Shown here one piece after another: positions 16,839 through 25,025 of a stretch of DNA of 64,000 bases. Made by a program: the position numbers and the translations under genes. Under the pieces are notes generated by a model. That model saw only the letters and a list, made by a program, of their open reading frames with translations, made no database searches and was not told the origin of the DNA. Position 1 is the first letter of the stretch. Each line of letters starts with the position of its first letter. Source of the stretch: Hymenobacter persicinus (GTDB lineage: Bacteria > Bacteroidota > Bacteroidia > Cytophagales > Hymenobacteraceae); assembly GCF_004167665.1 (NCBI RefSeq), contig NZ_SEWE01000016.1:1-64000 (forward strand), in the 5' to 3' direction.

Positions 16839-18134
16839 ATGAAGCACTATGTACTGGTGTTAGTTGCGCTGCTGCTGCTCACAAATGCGGCGGCATTCGC
16901 TCAAACCAATTTCCGCCCCGGCTACGTGGTATCCCTGACCGGCGACACCCTGCGCGGGCAGGTCGACTCGCGCGGAGCCCAGCGCAACGCCCGGCTCAGC
17001 CGCTTCCGCGTGGGCGAGGGTGGGGCCGTGACGGAGTACACGCCGAGCCAGTTGCGGGGCTACGGCTTCACCAAGGGCAGCGTGTACGAGGTAGCCACCG
17101 TCCGCCTCGCCGACTCTACCGCGTATTCTAAAACCGGCGTGGCCTCGACCGACACCCTGCGGCATCCGTCGTTTGTGGAAGTCGTGGTGGCCGGGCCGGC
17201 CTCCTTGCTGCTGGTGCGCGACCGGCGCGACACTGACCATTATTTCCTGCGCATGACGGGCGGCCCGGCCCAGGCGCTGATGCAGTCGACGCGGCGGGTG
17301 GAGCAAAACGGCAAAACCTACCGGCAAACCGGCACCGAGTACCGCGACACGCTGGCGGCCGCCCTGCGGAGCTGCCCGGCCGTGCAGGCGTCCATCAGCG
17401 CGCTGCGCTACGGCCTGAGTGACTTCAGCAAGCTGGTGCGGACCTACAATGAGTGCGTGGTGGTCAGCAAAGCCACCCTGCCCGACATCATGCAGCGCCG
17501 CAGCTACGTCACGCTGAGTTTGATTGCCGGGGCGGAGCGCAGTAAAGTTGACATCAGCGGCGTTTCGAAGCGCCTGCCTTTCGACCTAGTGCAGCAGTCG
17601 ACGGTGGCGCCTGCGCTGGGCGTGGGCATGCAGGTGCACATGGCGGGCATGAGCCCTACGCTCTCGGGCCGGGTTGAGCTGCTCTACGAGCAGCAGCGCT
17701 ACGTGCAGTTCCGCGACTACGTCGACGCCAATGGCTTCGGCGACCAGGACGAGTATATCATCAAGCTAAGCGCAATCCGCTTGCCGGTGCTGCTGCGCTA
17801 CACGTATCCGCGCGGCACAGTCCGGCCCTTTGCGCAGGCGGGGGTGAGCGTGGCCTACTTTCTCAATAATTACAACAAGTTCCGCAACCGCCACCTCTAC
17901 GGCGCGGCCGAAAGCAACCCGCCTTATTCCGCCTGGAAGCCGATTGTAAGCGATTCGCGCAACCTCGAAGTCGGCTTCGTGGGGGGGCTGGGCCTGACCA
18001 CTGCTCGTGAAAACGCCCGCAACCTGGCGCTGGAGTTTCGTTTGGAGCGCACCAACGGCTTCTGCGGCAACTCGATTACTCCCGTTATCATCACCCGTTC
18101 CTACCTGCTGCTCAGCTACGACCTGACCAAGTAA
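16839..18134 (+). CDS. Outer-membrane beta-barrel protein, tandem copy 1
   Basis: A 431-residue envelope protein with a Sec signal peptide (residues 1-21, ending AAAFAQ). The N-terminal half begins NFRPGYVVSLTGDTLRGQVD, a motif shared with the next gene. The C-terminal half (from about residue 220) shows alternating strands typical of PorT-like outer-membrane barrels, such as VTLSLIAGAERSKV, LSGRVELLYEQQRY, IRLPVLLRYTYPRGTVRPFA and FVGGLGLTTA, closing with SYLLLSYDLTK. It probably sits in the outer membrane with a periplasmic N-terminal domain. It and the following gene are 50 bases apart and arose by tandem duplication. The specific role is unknown. Confidence 0.85.
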   Translation: MKHYVLVLVALLLLTNAAAFAQTNFRPGYVVSLTGDTLRGQVDSRGAQRNARLSRFRVGEGGAVTEYTPSQLRGYGFTKGSVYEVATVRLADSTAYSKTGVASTDTLRHPSFVEVVVAGPASLLLVRDRRDTDHYFLRMTGGPAQALMQSTRRVEQNGKTYRQTGTEYRDTLAAALRSCPAVQASISALRYGLSDFSKLVRTYNECVVVSKATLPDIMQRRSYVTLSLIAGAERSKVDISGVSKRLPFDLVQQSTVAPALGVGMQVHMAGMSPTLSGRVELLYEQQRYVQFRDYVDANGFGDQDEYIIKLSAIRLPVLLRYTYPRGTVRPFAQAGVSVAYFLNNYNKFRNRHLYGAAESNPPYSAWKPIVSDSRNLEVGFVGGLGLTTARENARNLALEFRLERTNGFCGNSITPVIITRSYLLLSYDLTK

Positions 18135-18185
18135 GCCAGGCCCCCCCATTGCTGGCCCGCGTATCCGCCTTCACTTATCTATTGC

Positions 18186-19409
18186 ATGAAACCGCACGTG
18201 ATTCTGGCTTCGGCCTTTTTTCTGCTTTCCACGGCCGCTATGGCCCAATCTGAGTTCCGCCCCGGCTACGTCGTTCCGCTGTCCGGCGACACCCTGCGCG
18301 GCTTGGTCGACAACCGTAACGGCCACGCCCTGTCCCGGCAGATCCGCTTCAAGGCCTCGGCCGGCGCTGCCGTAACGGAGTACGCGCCCACCGAGCTGCG
18401 CGCAGCCGGCTTCACGCCCGGCGGCGCCTACGAGGTTCAGCTGCTCAACGGCACCCCGGCGTTCCTGGCCGTGCTGGCCAAAGGCTCGGCCTCGCTCTAC
18501 CGCCACGTCGACGCCGCCGACAAGATCCACTACTACGTGCTGAGCCAGAAGCAGCCCCTGACCGAGCTGATCCAGCGCGACACGGTGGAAGAAGCCGTAG
18601 TAAATGGCGTGAAGCGCCCGGTAAAAACCCGCTACTACCCATTCCGGCAGGTGCTGGTTCAGGCCTTCACCGGCTGCTACACGTTGACCAAAAGCATTGC
18701 CAGCGCCGAGCTGAATGAAACGCGGCTGCAGCGCCTATTCAACGACTACTACGCCTGCAAGGGTGACAATGTGGGGCAGGTGGTGGTGGGCCGCAAAACC
18801 CGGCTGCGGCTTGGCTTGGTGGCCGGCCTGAACCGCACGAATCTAACCCTGCAAGACGGCGGCGACATCAAGCTGGCCTCCGGCCTTCAGCCCATCCTGG
18901 GGCTTGGGATACGGATTAATCCGGGCAGCTTCAATGAAAAGCTTTCCGTCAGTGCCGAACTGCTCTACCACAAAAACCACATTCAGGGAAACTACGAGCG
19001 GAGCGGCTCGGGCATCAACGTGTTTGGCACGGCGCAGGGAACCACCGAAATGAACTGGCACCAGCTGCAGGTACCGCTGATGCTGCGTTACACCCTGCTC
19101 AATTCGGGGGCGCTACGGCCGTTTATCCAGGCGGGCCCGCAGGCTCTACTGCGCCTGAAGCCGTCGGCCGTGTACACCAGAACGGAGAAATTTCCCGGCC
19201 AGGCCGACTACGTGGTGGCCCGGGAAGTGGAAATCAAGGCGCTAGGCTTTGGCGGCACCGCCGGCGCCGGCCTACAGATTGCGCTGGGCCGGGCAGGCTC
19301 CCTCTGCCCCGAGGTGCGCTACGGCACCACCGACAATGCCAGCACCGGCCAGACGGTGTCGCCGGAAGGCCAGCTGAACTTCCTGCTGGGCTACACGTTC
19401 GGCCTCTAG
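18186..19409 (+). CDS. Outer-membrane beta-barrel protein, tandem copy 2
   Basis: A 407-residue paralogue of the preceding gene. The signal peptide ends at STAAMAQ (about residue 20), followed by EFRPGYVVPLSGDTLRGLVD and TEYAPTELRAAGF, which match copy 1. The C-terminal barrel region includes LRLGLVAGLNRTNLTL, LSVSAELLYHKNH, LQVPLMLRYTLLNSGALRPF and a final strand LNFLLGYTFGL ending in an aromatic-rich tail expected for outer-membrane insertion. It is probably co-transcribed with copy 1 and is followed by a terminator. The two proteins diverge clearly, so separate ligands or partners are possible. Confidence 0.85.
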   Translation: MKPHVILASAFFLLSTAAMAQSEFRPGYVVPLSGDTLRGLVDNRNGHALSRQIRFKASAGAAVTEYAPTELRAAGFTPGGAYEVQLLNGTPAFLAVLAKGSASLYRHVDAADKIHYYVLSQKQPLTELIQRDTVEEAVVNGVKRPVKTRYYPFRQVLVQAFTGCYTLTKSIASAELNETRLQRLFNDYYACKGDNVGQVVVGRKTRLRLGLVAGLNRTNLTLQDGGDIKLASGLQPILGLGIRINPGSFNEKLSVSAELLYHKNHIQGNYERSGSGINVFGTAQGTTEMNWHQLQVPLMLRYTLLNSGALRPFIQAGPQALLRLKPSAVYTRTEKFPGQADYVVAREVEIKALGFGGTAGAGLQIALGRAGSLCPEVRYGTTDNASTGQTVSPEGQLNFLLGYTFGL

Positions 19410-19427
19410 CCCCAAGCCTGTGATTGC

Positions 19428-19487
19428 AGCCCCGGCCGCCGCTTTTTCAAACGGAGCGGCGGGTTCTGGGGCAGTTTTTGCATTTTT
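19428..19487 (+). terminator. Terminator after the barrel-protein pair
   Basis: Nested stems: CCGCCGCT with AGCGGCGG inside GCCCC with GGGGC, followed by T-rich sequence (GTTTTTGCATTTTT). It lies just after the stop at 19409. Confidence 0.7.
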
Positions 19488-19634
19488 GCGGTTGAATTAC
19501 CGTTACTCCTGACACCGTGTTGCGGCCCCGCGGCACGGTGTCATGGCGTTTTGTTAGTTGCGCGGGCTCCGGCGGAACTTCCGTCCGACGTCCTCGTTTC
19601 ACCCTCTTTCGCCGCTGCCTTACCCGGATATCCC

Positions 19635-20396
19635 ATGCATTTTCTTCGTTCCCGTCTTGCCGCGCTGAGTTTGCTGACGGCCGTAGCCCTGGCTCCGGCC
19701 TGCCAGCGGGCCGCCTACGTGGCCAAGCCCGCCCTGGCGCCCGTCACGGCCCAGCCCGTGGGCAAAGCCCTGCCCGATAATGCCACGGCCGCCGCTACCA
19801 TTGCGCCCTACCGCCAGCAGGTCACCGACCAGATGAACCAAGTGCTGGGCACGGCCCCGGTGGCCATCGGCAAAAACCCGGGGGAGTCGCCGCTGGCCAA
19901 CTTCGTGGCCGACGTTCAGCGGCTGCGGGCCAGCCAGGCGCTGGGCCAGCCCGTCGATATCGGGGTGATGACCAACGGCGGCCTGCGGGCCGGCTTTGCC
20001 GCGGGCCCCATCACGCTGGGCTCGGTGTTTGAGCTTATGCCGTTTGAAAACGAGCTGGTGGTGCTCGACACGCCCGGACCCGTGGCCCAGGAGCTGTTCG
20101 ACTACGCGGCCAAAATCAAGATGGCCCTCTCGAACGTGACCTACAGCGTAGGCGCCGACGGCAAGCCCAGCAACATCCTCATCGGCGGCAAGCCCTTCGA
20201 CCCGAGCAAAACCTACACCGTTGCCATTTCCGACTACCTGGCCACCGGCGGCGACCAGATGACCTTCTTCAAAGCGCTCAAACCACGGGGCACGGGCCTG
20301 CTGCTGCGCAATGTTATTGCCGACCACATCCGCACCCTCACCAAGCAGGGCAAGCTGGTGGAAGCCAAGGTGGAAGGCCGGGTGAAAGCCCTGTAG
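19635..20396 (+). CDS. 5'-nucleotidase C-terminal domain lipoprotein
   Basis: A 253-residue protein with a lipoprotein signal (VALAPAC, Cys about 22). It consists of only the substrate-binding C-terminal domain of UshA-type 5'-nucleotidases: GESPLANFVADVQRL, GVMTNGGLRAGF, GSVFELMPFENELVVLDTPG, AISDYLATGGDQMTFF. The catalytic metallophosphoesterase domain is encoded by the next gene, 107 bases downstream. Together they probably form a periplasmic or surface nucleotidase acting on nucleotides or UDP-sugars to recover phosphate and nucleoside. The ATG chosen gives a proper lipoprotein signal; the earlier in-frame ATG at 19551 does not. Confidence 0.9.
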   Translation: MHFLRSRLAALSLLTAVALAPACQRAAYVAKPALAPVTAQPVGKALPDNATAAATIAPYRQQVTDQMNQVLGTAPVAIGKNPGESPLANFVADVQRLRASQALGQPVDIGVMTNGGLRAGFAAGPITLGSVFELMPFENELVVLDTPGPVAQELFDYAAKIKMALSNVTYSVGADGKPSNILIGGKPFDPSKTYTVAISDYLATGGDQMTFFKALKPRGTGLLLRNVIADHIRTLTKQGKLVEAKVEGRVKAL

Positions 20397-20503
20397 CCAT
20401 CTTCCTGAATTCAGGATACTGAGCGCTTGCCGAAGGGGAGGAGCCGCCTGCGGAATGCAGGGAAAATGATACACGTTGAGAGGTACCCGTTAACTGAAAA
20501 AAG

Positions 20504-21430
20504 ATGAACCGTCGCGACTTTCTGAAGCATAGTTCCCTCGGGGCCGCCAGCCTGGGGCTGATGGGCCTGAGCTTGCCCGCCTTGGCCCGGGAATCCCAGG
20601 GCGCGCGCCTGACCATTCTGCACACCAACGACATGCACTCCCGCATCGAGCCCTTCCCCGACAACGGCGGGGAGTGGGCCAACATGGGCGGCATGGCCCG
20701 CCGTGCCACCCTCATCGAGCAGGTGCGGCAGCAGGAGCCTAACGTGCTGCTGCTCGACTCCGGCGACGTCTTTCAGGGTACGCCCTACTTCAACTTTTTC
20801 GGCGGGGAGCTGGAGTTCAAGCTCATGTCGCAGATGAAGTACGACGCCTGCACCCTGGGCAACCACGACTTTGACAACGGCCTGGAAGGACTGAAAAAGC
20901 AGTTGCCCAACGCCTCGTTTCCCTTCCTGATTGCCAACTACGACTTTTCGCAGACCATTCTGGCCGGCGCCTTCAAGCCCTATAAGGTGTTTGAAAAGGC
21001 CGGGCACCGCATCGGTGTGTTCGGCATCGGCATCGAAATGGCCGGGCTGATTTCGGACAAAAACTACGGTGCCACCAAGTACCTCGACCCCGTGGCGACG
21101 GCCCAGGCCATGGTGCAGCAGCTGCGCGGCCCCGAGAAGTGCGACATGGTGATTTGCCTCTCGCACCTGGGCTACAAGTACGAAAGCGCCAAAATCGACG
21201 ACCGGAAGCTGGCCGCCCAGGTCAGCGGCATCGACCTGATTCTGGGCGGGCACACCCACACCTTTATGAAGGAGCCCGAGCCGATTGAGCGGCCCGACAA
21301 GCACCGCACGCTCATCAACCAGGTGGGCTGGTCGGGCATCAACCTCGGCCGTCTCGACTACGTTTTCGAGCCCGGCACCCGCCGGCCGGCCGTGGCCAGC
21401 TCCGCCGTGCTACCCGTGCACACCGCCTGA
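20504..21430 (+). CDS. Tat-exported metallophosphatase (5'-nucleotidase N-domain)
   Basis: A 308-residue calcineurin-like phosphoesterase. It starts with a twin-arginine signal (MNRRDFLKHSSLGAASLG), so it should be exported folded with its metals. The metal-binding signatures are all present: HTNDMHSRIEPF, DSGDVFQGTP, GNHDFDNG, SHLGYKYE and GGHTHTF. It lacks the C-terminal nucleotide-recognition domain of UshA, which is supplied by the upstream gene. The split with different export routes (Sec/lipoprotein against Tat) is notable. It probably hydrolyses 5'-nucleotides in the periplasm. Confidence 0.92.
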   Translation: MNRRDFLKHSSLGAASLGLMGLSLPALARESQGARLTILHTNDMHSRIEPFPDNGGEWANMGGMARRATLIEQVRQQEPNVLLLDSGDVFQGTPYFNFFGGELEFKLMSQMKYDACTLGNHDFDNGLEGLKKQLPNASFPFLIANYDFSQTILAGAFKPYKVFEKAGHRIGVFGIGIEMAGLISDKNYGATKYLDPVATAQAMVQQLRGPEKCDMVICLSHLGYKYESAKIDDRKLAAQVSGIDLILGGHTHTFMKEPEPIERPDKHRTLINQVGWSGINLGRLDYVFEPGTRRPAVASSAVLPVHTA

Positions 21431-21467
21431 CAAATGCAAGGAAAGGCGCGTTTTTTTGTCTGAGCAC

Positions 21468-21476
21468 TTTTCCACA
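21468..21476 (+). promoter_or_regulatory. DnaA-box-like site upstream of dnaA
   Basis: TTTTCCACA differs by one base from the consensus DnaA box TTATCCACA and lies 99 bases upstream of the dnaA start. A single site suits autoregulation better than a replication origin; no cluster of boxes was seen. Confidence 0.35.
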
Positions 21477-21574
21477 TTTTTGTCTCCCCCTGAAAAAAAA
21501 CGGCTTCGCTCGGAGCCGCGCCTGCTCCCTCTATCCTACACCGCCGCACTAGTTGCTCTTGTTCTAACTGATTG

Positions 21575-23074
21575 ATGCTGAAGGATTGCCGAACCGTATG
21601 GGCCAACTGTCTTCGCGTCATCAAGGCAAATATTGGTGAGCAGAGCTACCGCACCTGGTTTGAGCCCATCATCCCGGTACAGCTCCACAACAACGTGCTG
21701 ATCATTCAGGTACCCAGCCAATTTTTTTACGAGTGGCTGGAAGAGCACTATGTGGACGTCCTGAAAAAAAGTATTTATCAGGAACTCGGTCACGAGGGGC
21801 GGTTGGAGTATTCCATTGTGGTAGACCAGGGCAACGGAGCCAGCAAGCCGCGCACGGTCAACATCCCGACGGCCCGCAAGGCGGCCTACCCCACGCCGCT
21901 GCAGCAGGACAATGCCATGGCCGCCAGCGCCATGACGGCCTCGGCCCGCAACGTGGCCGCCGCCGCCGCCGCGCCCGTCAGCCCCGACAAGGCCGCGACC
22001 CTGCGCAACCCCTTCGAAGCCTCCAAGGCCATCGACCGGAACTACCTCAAGTCCCAACTCAACCACACGTACTCGTTCGAGAACTACATCGAGGGGGACT
22101 GCAACCGGCTGGCCCGCTCGGCCGGCATGGCCGTGGCCAACAAGCCCGGCACGACTTCCTTCAACCCGCTGATGATTTACGGGGGCGTGGGCCTGGGCAA
22201 AACCCACCTCGTGCAGGCCATCGGCAACCACATCAAGGCCACCACGCCCGACAAGTTCGTGCTTTACGTGTCGGCCGAGAAGTTCACGAACCAGTTTATC
22301 GAAAGCCTGCGCTCCAACGCGGTGCAGGACTTCGCCAACTTCTACCTGCTGGTCGACATCCTGATTCTGGACGACGTGCAGTTTCTCTCGGGCAAGGACA
22401 AAACCCAGGAGATGTTCTTCCACATCTTCAACCACCTGCACCAGGCGGGCCGGCAGATTGTGATGACCTCCGACCGTCCGCCCCGCGACCTGAACGGCTT
22501 GGAAGACCGGCTGCTTTCGCGCTTTAAGTGGGGCCTGACGGCCGACTTGCAAAGCCCCGACTTCGAAACCCGCATGGCCATCATCCAGAACAAGATGCAG
22601 CAGGACGGCATCGACATTCCGCCCCAGGTGGTGGAATACCTGGCCCACTCGGTGAATACCAACGTGCGGGAACTGGAAGGCGTGCTGATTTCGCTCGTGG
22701 CCCAGTCGAGCCTCAACCGCCGGGAAATTGACCTGGAAATGGCCAAGCAGGCCCTGCGCCACATCATTGAGGAAGTGGAGGCCGAGGTTAACCTGGACTT
22801 CATCCAGAAAACCGTGGCCGAGTACTTCAGCATTCCGGTGGACTTGATGAAGGCCAAAACCCGCAAGAAGGAAGTCGTGACGGCCCGGCAGGTGGCCATG
22901 TACTTCGCCAAGGAGCACACCAGCCACTCGCTCAAGAGCATCGGCCACAACTTCGGCGGCCGCGACCATAGCACCGTCATTCACTCGGTGCAGACCGTCT
23001 CGGACCTGATTGACTCCGATAAAGTGTTCAAGGGCACAATTCAGGAGCTACGCAAGAAGTTTGCGGGCAAGTAA
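21575..23074 (+). CDS. dnaA: Chromosomal replication initiator DnaA
   Basis: 499 residues with all four DnaA domains. Domain I is at the N-terminus (VWANCLRVIKANIGEQSYRTWFEP) and domain II is an Ala-rich linker (about residues 105-150). Domain III is AAA+ with Walker A GGVGLGKTHL, Walker B LILDDVQF and the sensor region RELEGVLISL. Domain IV carries the DNA-binding signature GRDHSTVIHSV. It unwinds the origin and loads the replicative helicase. The start is the second of two adjacent codons (TTG then ATG). dnaN does not follow, so synteny does not place oriC here. Confidence 0.98.
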   Translation: MLKDCRTVWANCLRVIKANIGEQSYRTWFEPIIPVQLHNNVLIIQVPSQFFYEWLEEHYVDVLKKSIYQELGHEGRLEYSIVVDQGNGASKPRTVNIPTARKAAYPTPLQQDNAMAASAMTASARNVAAAAAAPVSPDKAATLRNPFEASKAIDRNYLKSQLNHTYSFENYIEGDCNRLARSAGMAVANKPGTTSFNPLMIYGGVGLGKTHLVQAIGNHIKATTPDKFVLYVSAEKFTNQFIESLRSNAVQDFANFYLLVDILILDDVQFLSGKDKTQEMFFHIFNHLHQAGRQIVMTSDRPPRDLNGLEDRLLSRFKWGLTADLQSPDFETRMAIIQNKMQQDGIDIPPQVVEYLAHSVNTNVRELEGVLISLVAQSSLNRREIDLEMAKQALRHIIEEVEAEVNLDFIQKTVAEYFSIPVDLMKAKTRKKEVVTARQVAMYFAKEHTSHSLKSIGHNFGGRDHSTVIHSVQTVSDLIDSDKVFKGTIQELRKKFAGK

Positions 23075-23085
23075 AGAGGCCAGCT

Positions 23086-23736
23086 ATGAGCAGTAAGGAA
23101 AGAATAAGATATTCATTTTTTGCTGCCCTCGGGCTGCTTGCTGCCTGCACCGGTTCGCCGGAAGAGAAGCCGCCGGTGATGCAAAAGCCCGCCACAACCC
23201 GCCCTGCCGCCTTGCCGGCCGAACCAACCCTCTGCCTTCTGCCCACGTACGACGTGGAGCAGGTCAGCGAAGCCCGGAAGTCGTTTGACAAGACCCGCTT
23301 AAGCAATAAATTGGTCCGGCAAATGGTCGAGCGCAATCCACGGTTGCCCCGCCTCTTCAACGAGTATTTCGACGCGTGGGAGCTATACGCGCTGGACACT
23401 GTCCGCTGCCAAGCATTTAGCCTCGTTTCTTACCTGTATCGGCACGAGGACTGCTGCACCGATATTTACTACGTGACGTTTGGCCCCGACGGAAAAAAGG
23501 TAATTGACTGGGCTGCTATTGCGGCTACCGGCGCGGATGGTATGTGGAGTGCCACGGCTACCATGCAGGCCCAGGCGAATACGCTGCGCGTTACGAAGCG
23601 GAAAAAAGACAGTGAAGACGGTGAGCAACCAAGCTTTCAGGACTCGGTGGTGACAGACTATTCCGTTACTCCGCAAGGAAAGTTTATTCGCGCCAGAGTC
23701 GACAGCGTGCGGACCAAGCTGACGACCCGAAACTAA
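23086..23736 (+). CDS. Hypothetical lipoprotein
   Basis: A 216-residue protein with a lipoprotein signal (FAALGLLAACTGS, Cys near residue 21) followed by a Pro-rich linker. The mature part has no domain I recognise. It contains TYDVEQVSEARKSFDKTRLS, NPRLPRLFNEYFDAWELYAL and strands such as CTDIYYVTFGPDGKKVIDWA. It starts 11 bases after dnaA but has a normal lipoprotein start and its own strong terminator, so it may be read through from dnaA. GC content is somewhat lower than its neighbours. Confidence 0.75.
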   Translation: MSSKERIRYSFFAALGLLAACTGSPEEKPPVMQKPATTRPAALPAEPTLCLLPTYDVEQVSEARKSFDKTRLSNKLVRQMVERNPRLPRLFNEYFDAWELYALDTVRCQAFSLVSYLYRHEDCCTDIYYVTFGPDGKKVIDWAAIAATGADGMWSATATMQAQANTLRVTKRKKDSEDGEQPSFQDSVVTDYSVTPQGKFIRARVDSVRTKLTTRN

Positions 23737-23767
23737 AAAAGCCCGCTCAAAGCGGGCTTTTTTAGTT
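23731..23767. terminator. Bidirectional terminator
   Basis: A perfect 17-bp stem, core AAAAAAGCCCGCT with AGCGGGCTTTTTT, around a 3-base loop, between convergent stops at 23736 and 23786. Confidence 0.95.
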
Positions 23768-23768
23768 G

Positions 23769-23788
23769 GTAACAGCTAACAGCTACTA
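23769..23788. repeat. Short 7-bp repeat (AACAGCT)
   Basis: About two and a half units of TAACAGC abut the stop codon of the next gene. It is related in period and base pattern to the arrays at 13164 and 24353. Confidence 0.5.
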
Positions 23789-24286
23789 CACCCGCGGGGC
23801 AGGAGCGGTTTCGCGCAGCTCAATGTTGTACTGGGCGGCAAACTGGCGAATTTCGGCCTTGAACCGCTCCCGGCGCTTAGGGCCCTTCACTTCGCGCAGA
23901 CTCAGCGTGTAGAGGTCGTTGGAGCGCAGGCGGATGCGCAGCTGCATGGGTGCCAGGTCAATAGCTTCGATTTCTTCGGCCGCAAACACCTGCTTGGCGC
24001 GGAACAGGCCGCCCTTGTGCACGATGTAGCCGGGCGTAAACTCCAGGTAGCTCTGGGTGCCAAATACCGGCGCGTTGTGCACCAGCACGTAGCCCACGTA
24101 GATCAGGCTGAATACCAGGAACACGTAGTGCAGGAAATGGTAATCCTGCATGCCCTGGTCGGAGCTGATCAGAAACAGGGTGTAGGCAATCCAGAGGGCG
24201 CCGATGAGCAGCTGGCCCCAGAACGGAACCTTGGACGTATCAGCTGGCCGCAGTCGAATGCGGGTAGTTTTGGTGGCGCGGGGCAT
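23786..24286 (-). CDS. Hypothetical membrane protein with PH-like domain
   Basis: A 166-residue protein. Two hydrophobic helices (about residues 23-43, LLIGALWIAYTLFLI, and 50-70, FLHYVFLVFSLIYVGYVLV) are followed by a compact beta-rich domain of about 90 residues (YLEFTPGYIVHKGGLF, IEAIDLAPMQLRIRLRSNDLYTLSL). That layout resembles small bacterial membrane proteins with PH-like domains. The start is the ATG before PRATKTTRIRL. No function can be assigned; it probably acts in the inner membrane with the domain in the cytosol. Confidence 0.75.
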   Translation of the reverse strand: MPRATKTTRIRLRPADTSKVPFWGQLLIGALWIAYTLFLISSDQGMQDYHFLHYVFLVFSLIYVGYVLVHNAPVFGTQSYLEFTPGYIVHKGGLFRAKQVFAAEEIEAIDLAPMQLRIRLRSNDLYTLSLREVKGPKRRERFKAEIRQFAAQYNIELRETAPAPRV

Positions 24287-24317
24287 AGAAAGAGGGAGTC
24301 TGACCACAAAGTAAACG

Positions 24318-24352
24318 AAAAACCGGCAAGGCTGCGGGCCATGCCGGTTTTT
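24318..24352 (-). terminator. Terminator after the OsmC gene
   Basis: An 11-bp stem (AAAAACCGGCA with TGCCGGTTTTT). Read on the minus strand it gives a hairpin with T residues, about 80 bases beyond the OsmC stop and 32 before the next start. Confidence 0.7.
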
Positions 24353-24430
24353 CAGTTGCCGGTTGCCAGTTGCCCGTTGCCAGTTTTGTCGTTGGACGAG
24401 CTGGCAACGGGTAACGGGCAACGGGCAACT
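24353..24430. repeat. Facing 7-bp repeat arrays
   Basis: Arm 1 (24353-24385) has units of the CAGTTGC / CGGTTGC type, four to five copies at 7-bp period. Arm 2 (24401-24430) has the inverse GGCAACG type units. The arms can pair over about 28 bases. Arm 2 ends in the OsmC stop codon. Confidence 0.8.
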
Positions 24431-24860
24431 AAGACTTCAACGTCGCCGAAGCCAGCTCCATTTCGGGCACGGCCTTGAGCAGCTGCGAAATCGGGCAGTG
24501 CTCCTTGGCGTTTTCGGCCTGCTTCTGAAACTCTTCCTGGGTGATGCCCTCGACCTCGCCTTCGGTGGTCAGGGTAATCTTCACGACTTTCGGTACCTCG
24601 CCCGACGTGTCGAGGGTCACTTTCGACTCGGTGCGAATCTGCTTGACCTGGGCTCCGGCCTTGGTGAGCTGCCCGGTTAGAAACATGGTGTAGCAGCCGG
24701 CGTGGGCCGCGCCGATGAGCTCCTCGGGGTTAGTGCCTTTTTCGCCCTGAAACCGCGCGCCGACGGAATACGGGGCCTTGACGGTACCGCTCTGGGTGGA
24801 GATTTCGCCGCTGCCCTTGATGTCGCCGTTCCAGACGGCGTTGCCACGTTGATTGATCAT
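24429..24860 (-). CDS. OsmC family peroxiredoxin
   Basis: 143 residues, the usual OsmC size. The two catalytic cysteines are in AAHAGCYTMFL (near residue 53) and EHCPISQLL (near residue 120), with the expected N-terminal strand region (AVWNGDIKGSGEISTQSG) and GTNPEELIGAAHAG. It reduces organic hydroperoxides in the cytosol using a dithiol. The start is the ATG before INQRGNAVW; further upstream codons overlap a repeat array and the divergent GH3 leader. It is expressed divergently from the GH3 gene. Confidence 0.93.
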   Translation of the reverse strand: MINQRGNAVWNGDIKGSGEISTQSGTVKAPYSVGARFQGEKGTNPEELIGAAHAGCYTMFLTGQLTKAGAQVKQIRTESKVTLDTSGEVPKVVKITLTTEGEVEGITQEEFQKQAENAKEHCPISQLLKAVPEMELASATLKS

Positions 24861-24864
24861 GATA

Positions 24865-25020
24865 GGTGAGTTGGTGAAGTTGTGAATGGTGAACTGGACT
24901 GCTAGGTACGGTCGAAAGCCGGGAAAGGATGACGCGCGGCAATTTGCCGGGAACCGTACCTTTGAAATGAGGTGATGCAGGCGCAGCTTCACACTTTCAC
25001 CTTCCACCATCACCCACCAT
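24865..25020. repeat. Facing GGTGA/TCACC repeat arrays between osmC and GH3 genes
   Basis: Arm 1 (24865-24894) has GGTGAGTT-like units and arm 2 (24988-25020) inverse TTCACCTT-like units. Together they bracket the divergent promoter region, reaching from the OsmC start codon to within a few bases of the GH3 start. The units are more diverged than at the two other loci of this class. Confidence 0.6.
24957..24964 (+). promoter_or_regulatory. TACCTTTG promoter -7 element
   Basis: An exact TAnnTTTG match 61 bases upstream of the GH3 start at 25026. A -33 box is not clear. Confidence 0.5.
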
Positions 25021-25025
25021 CCCGC

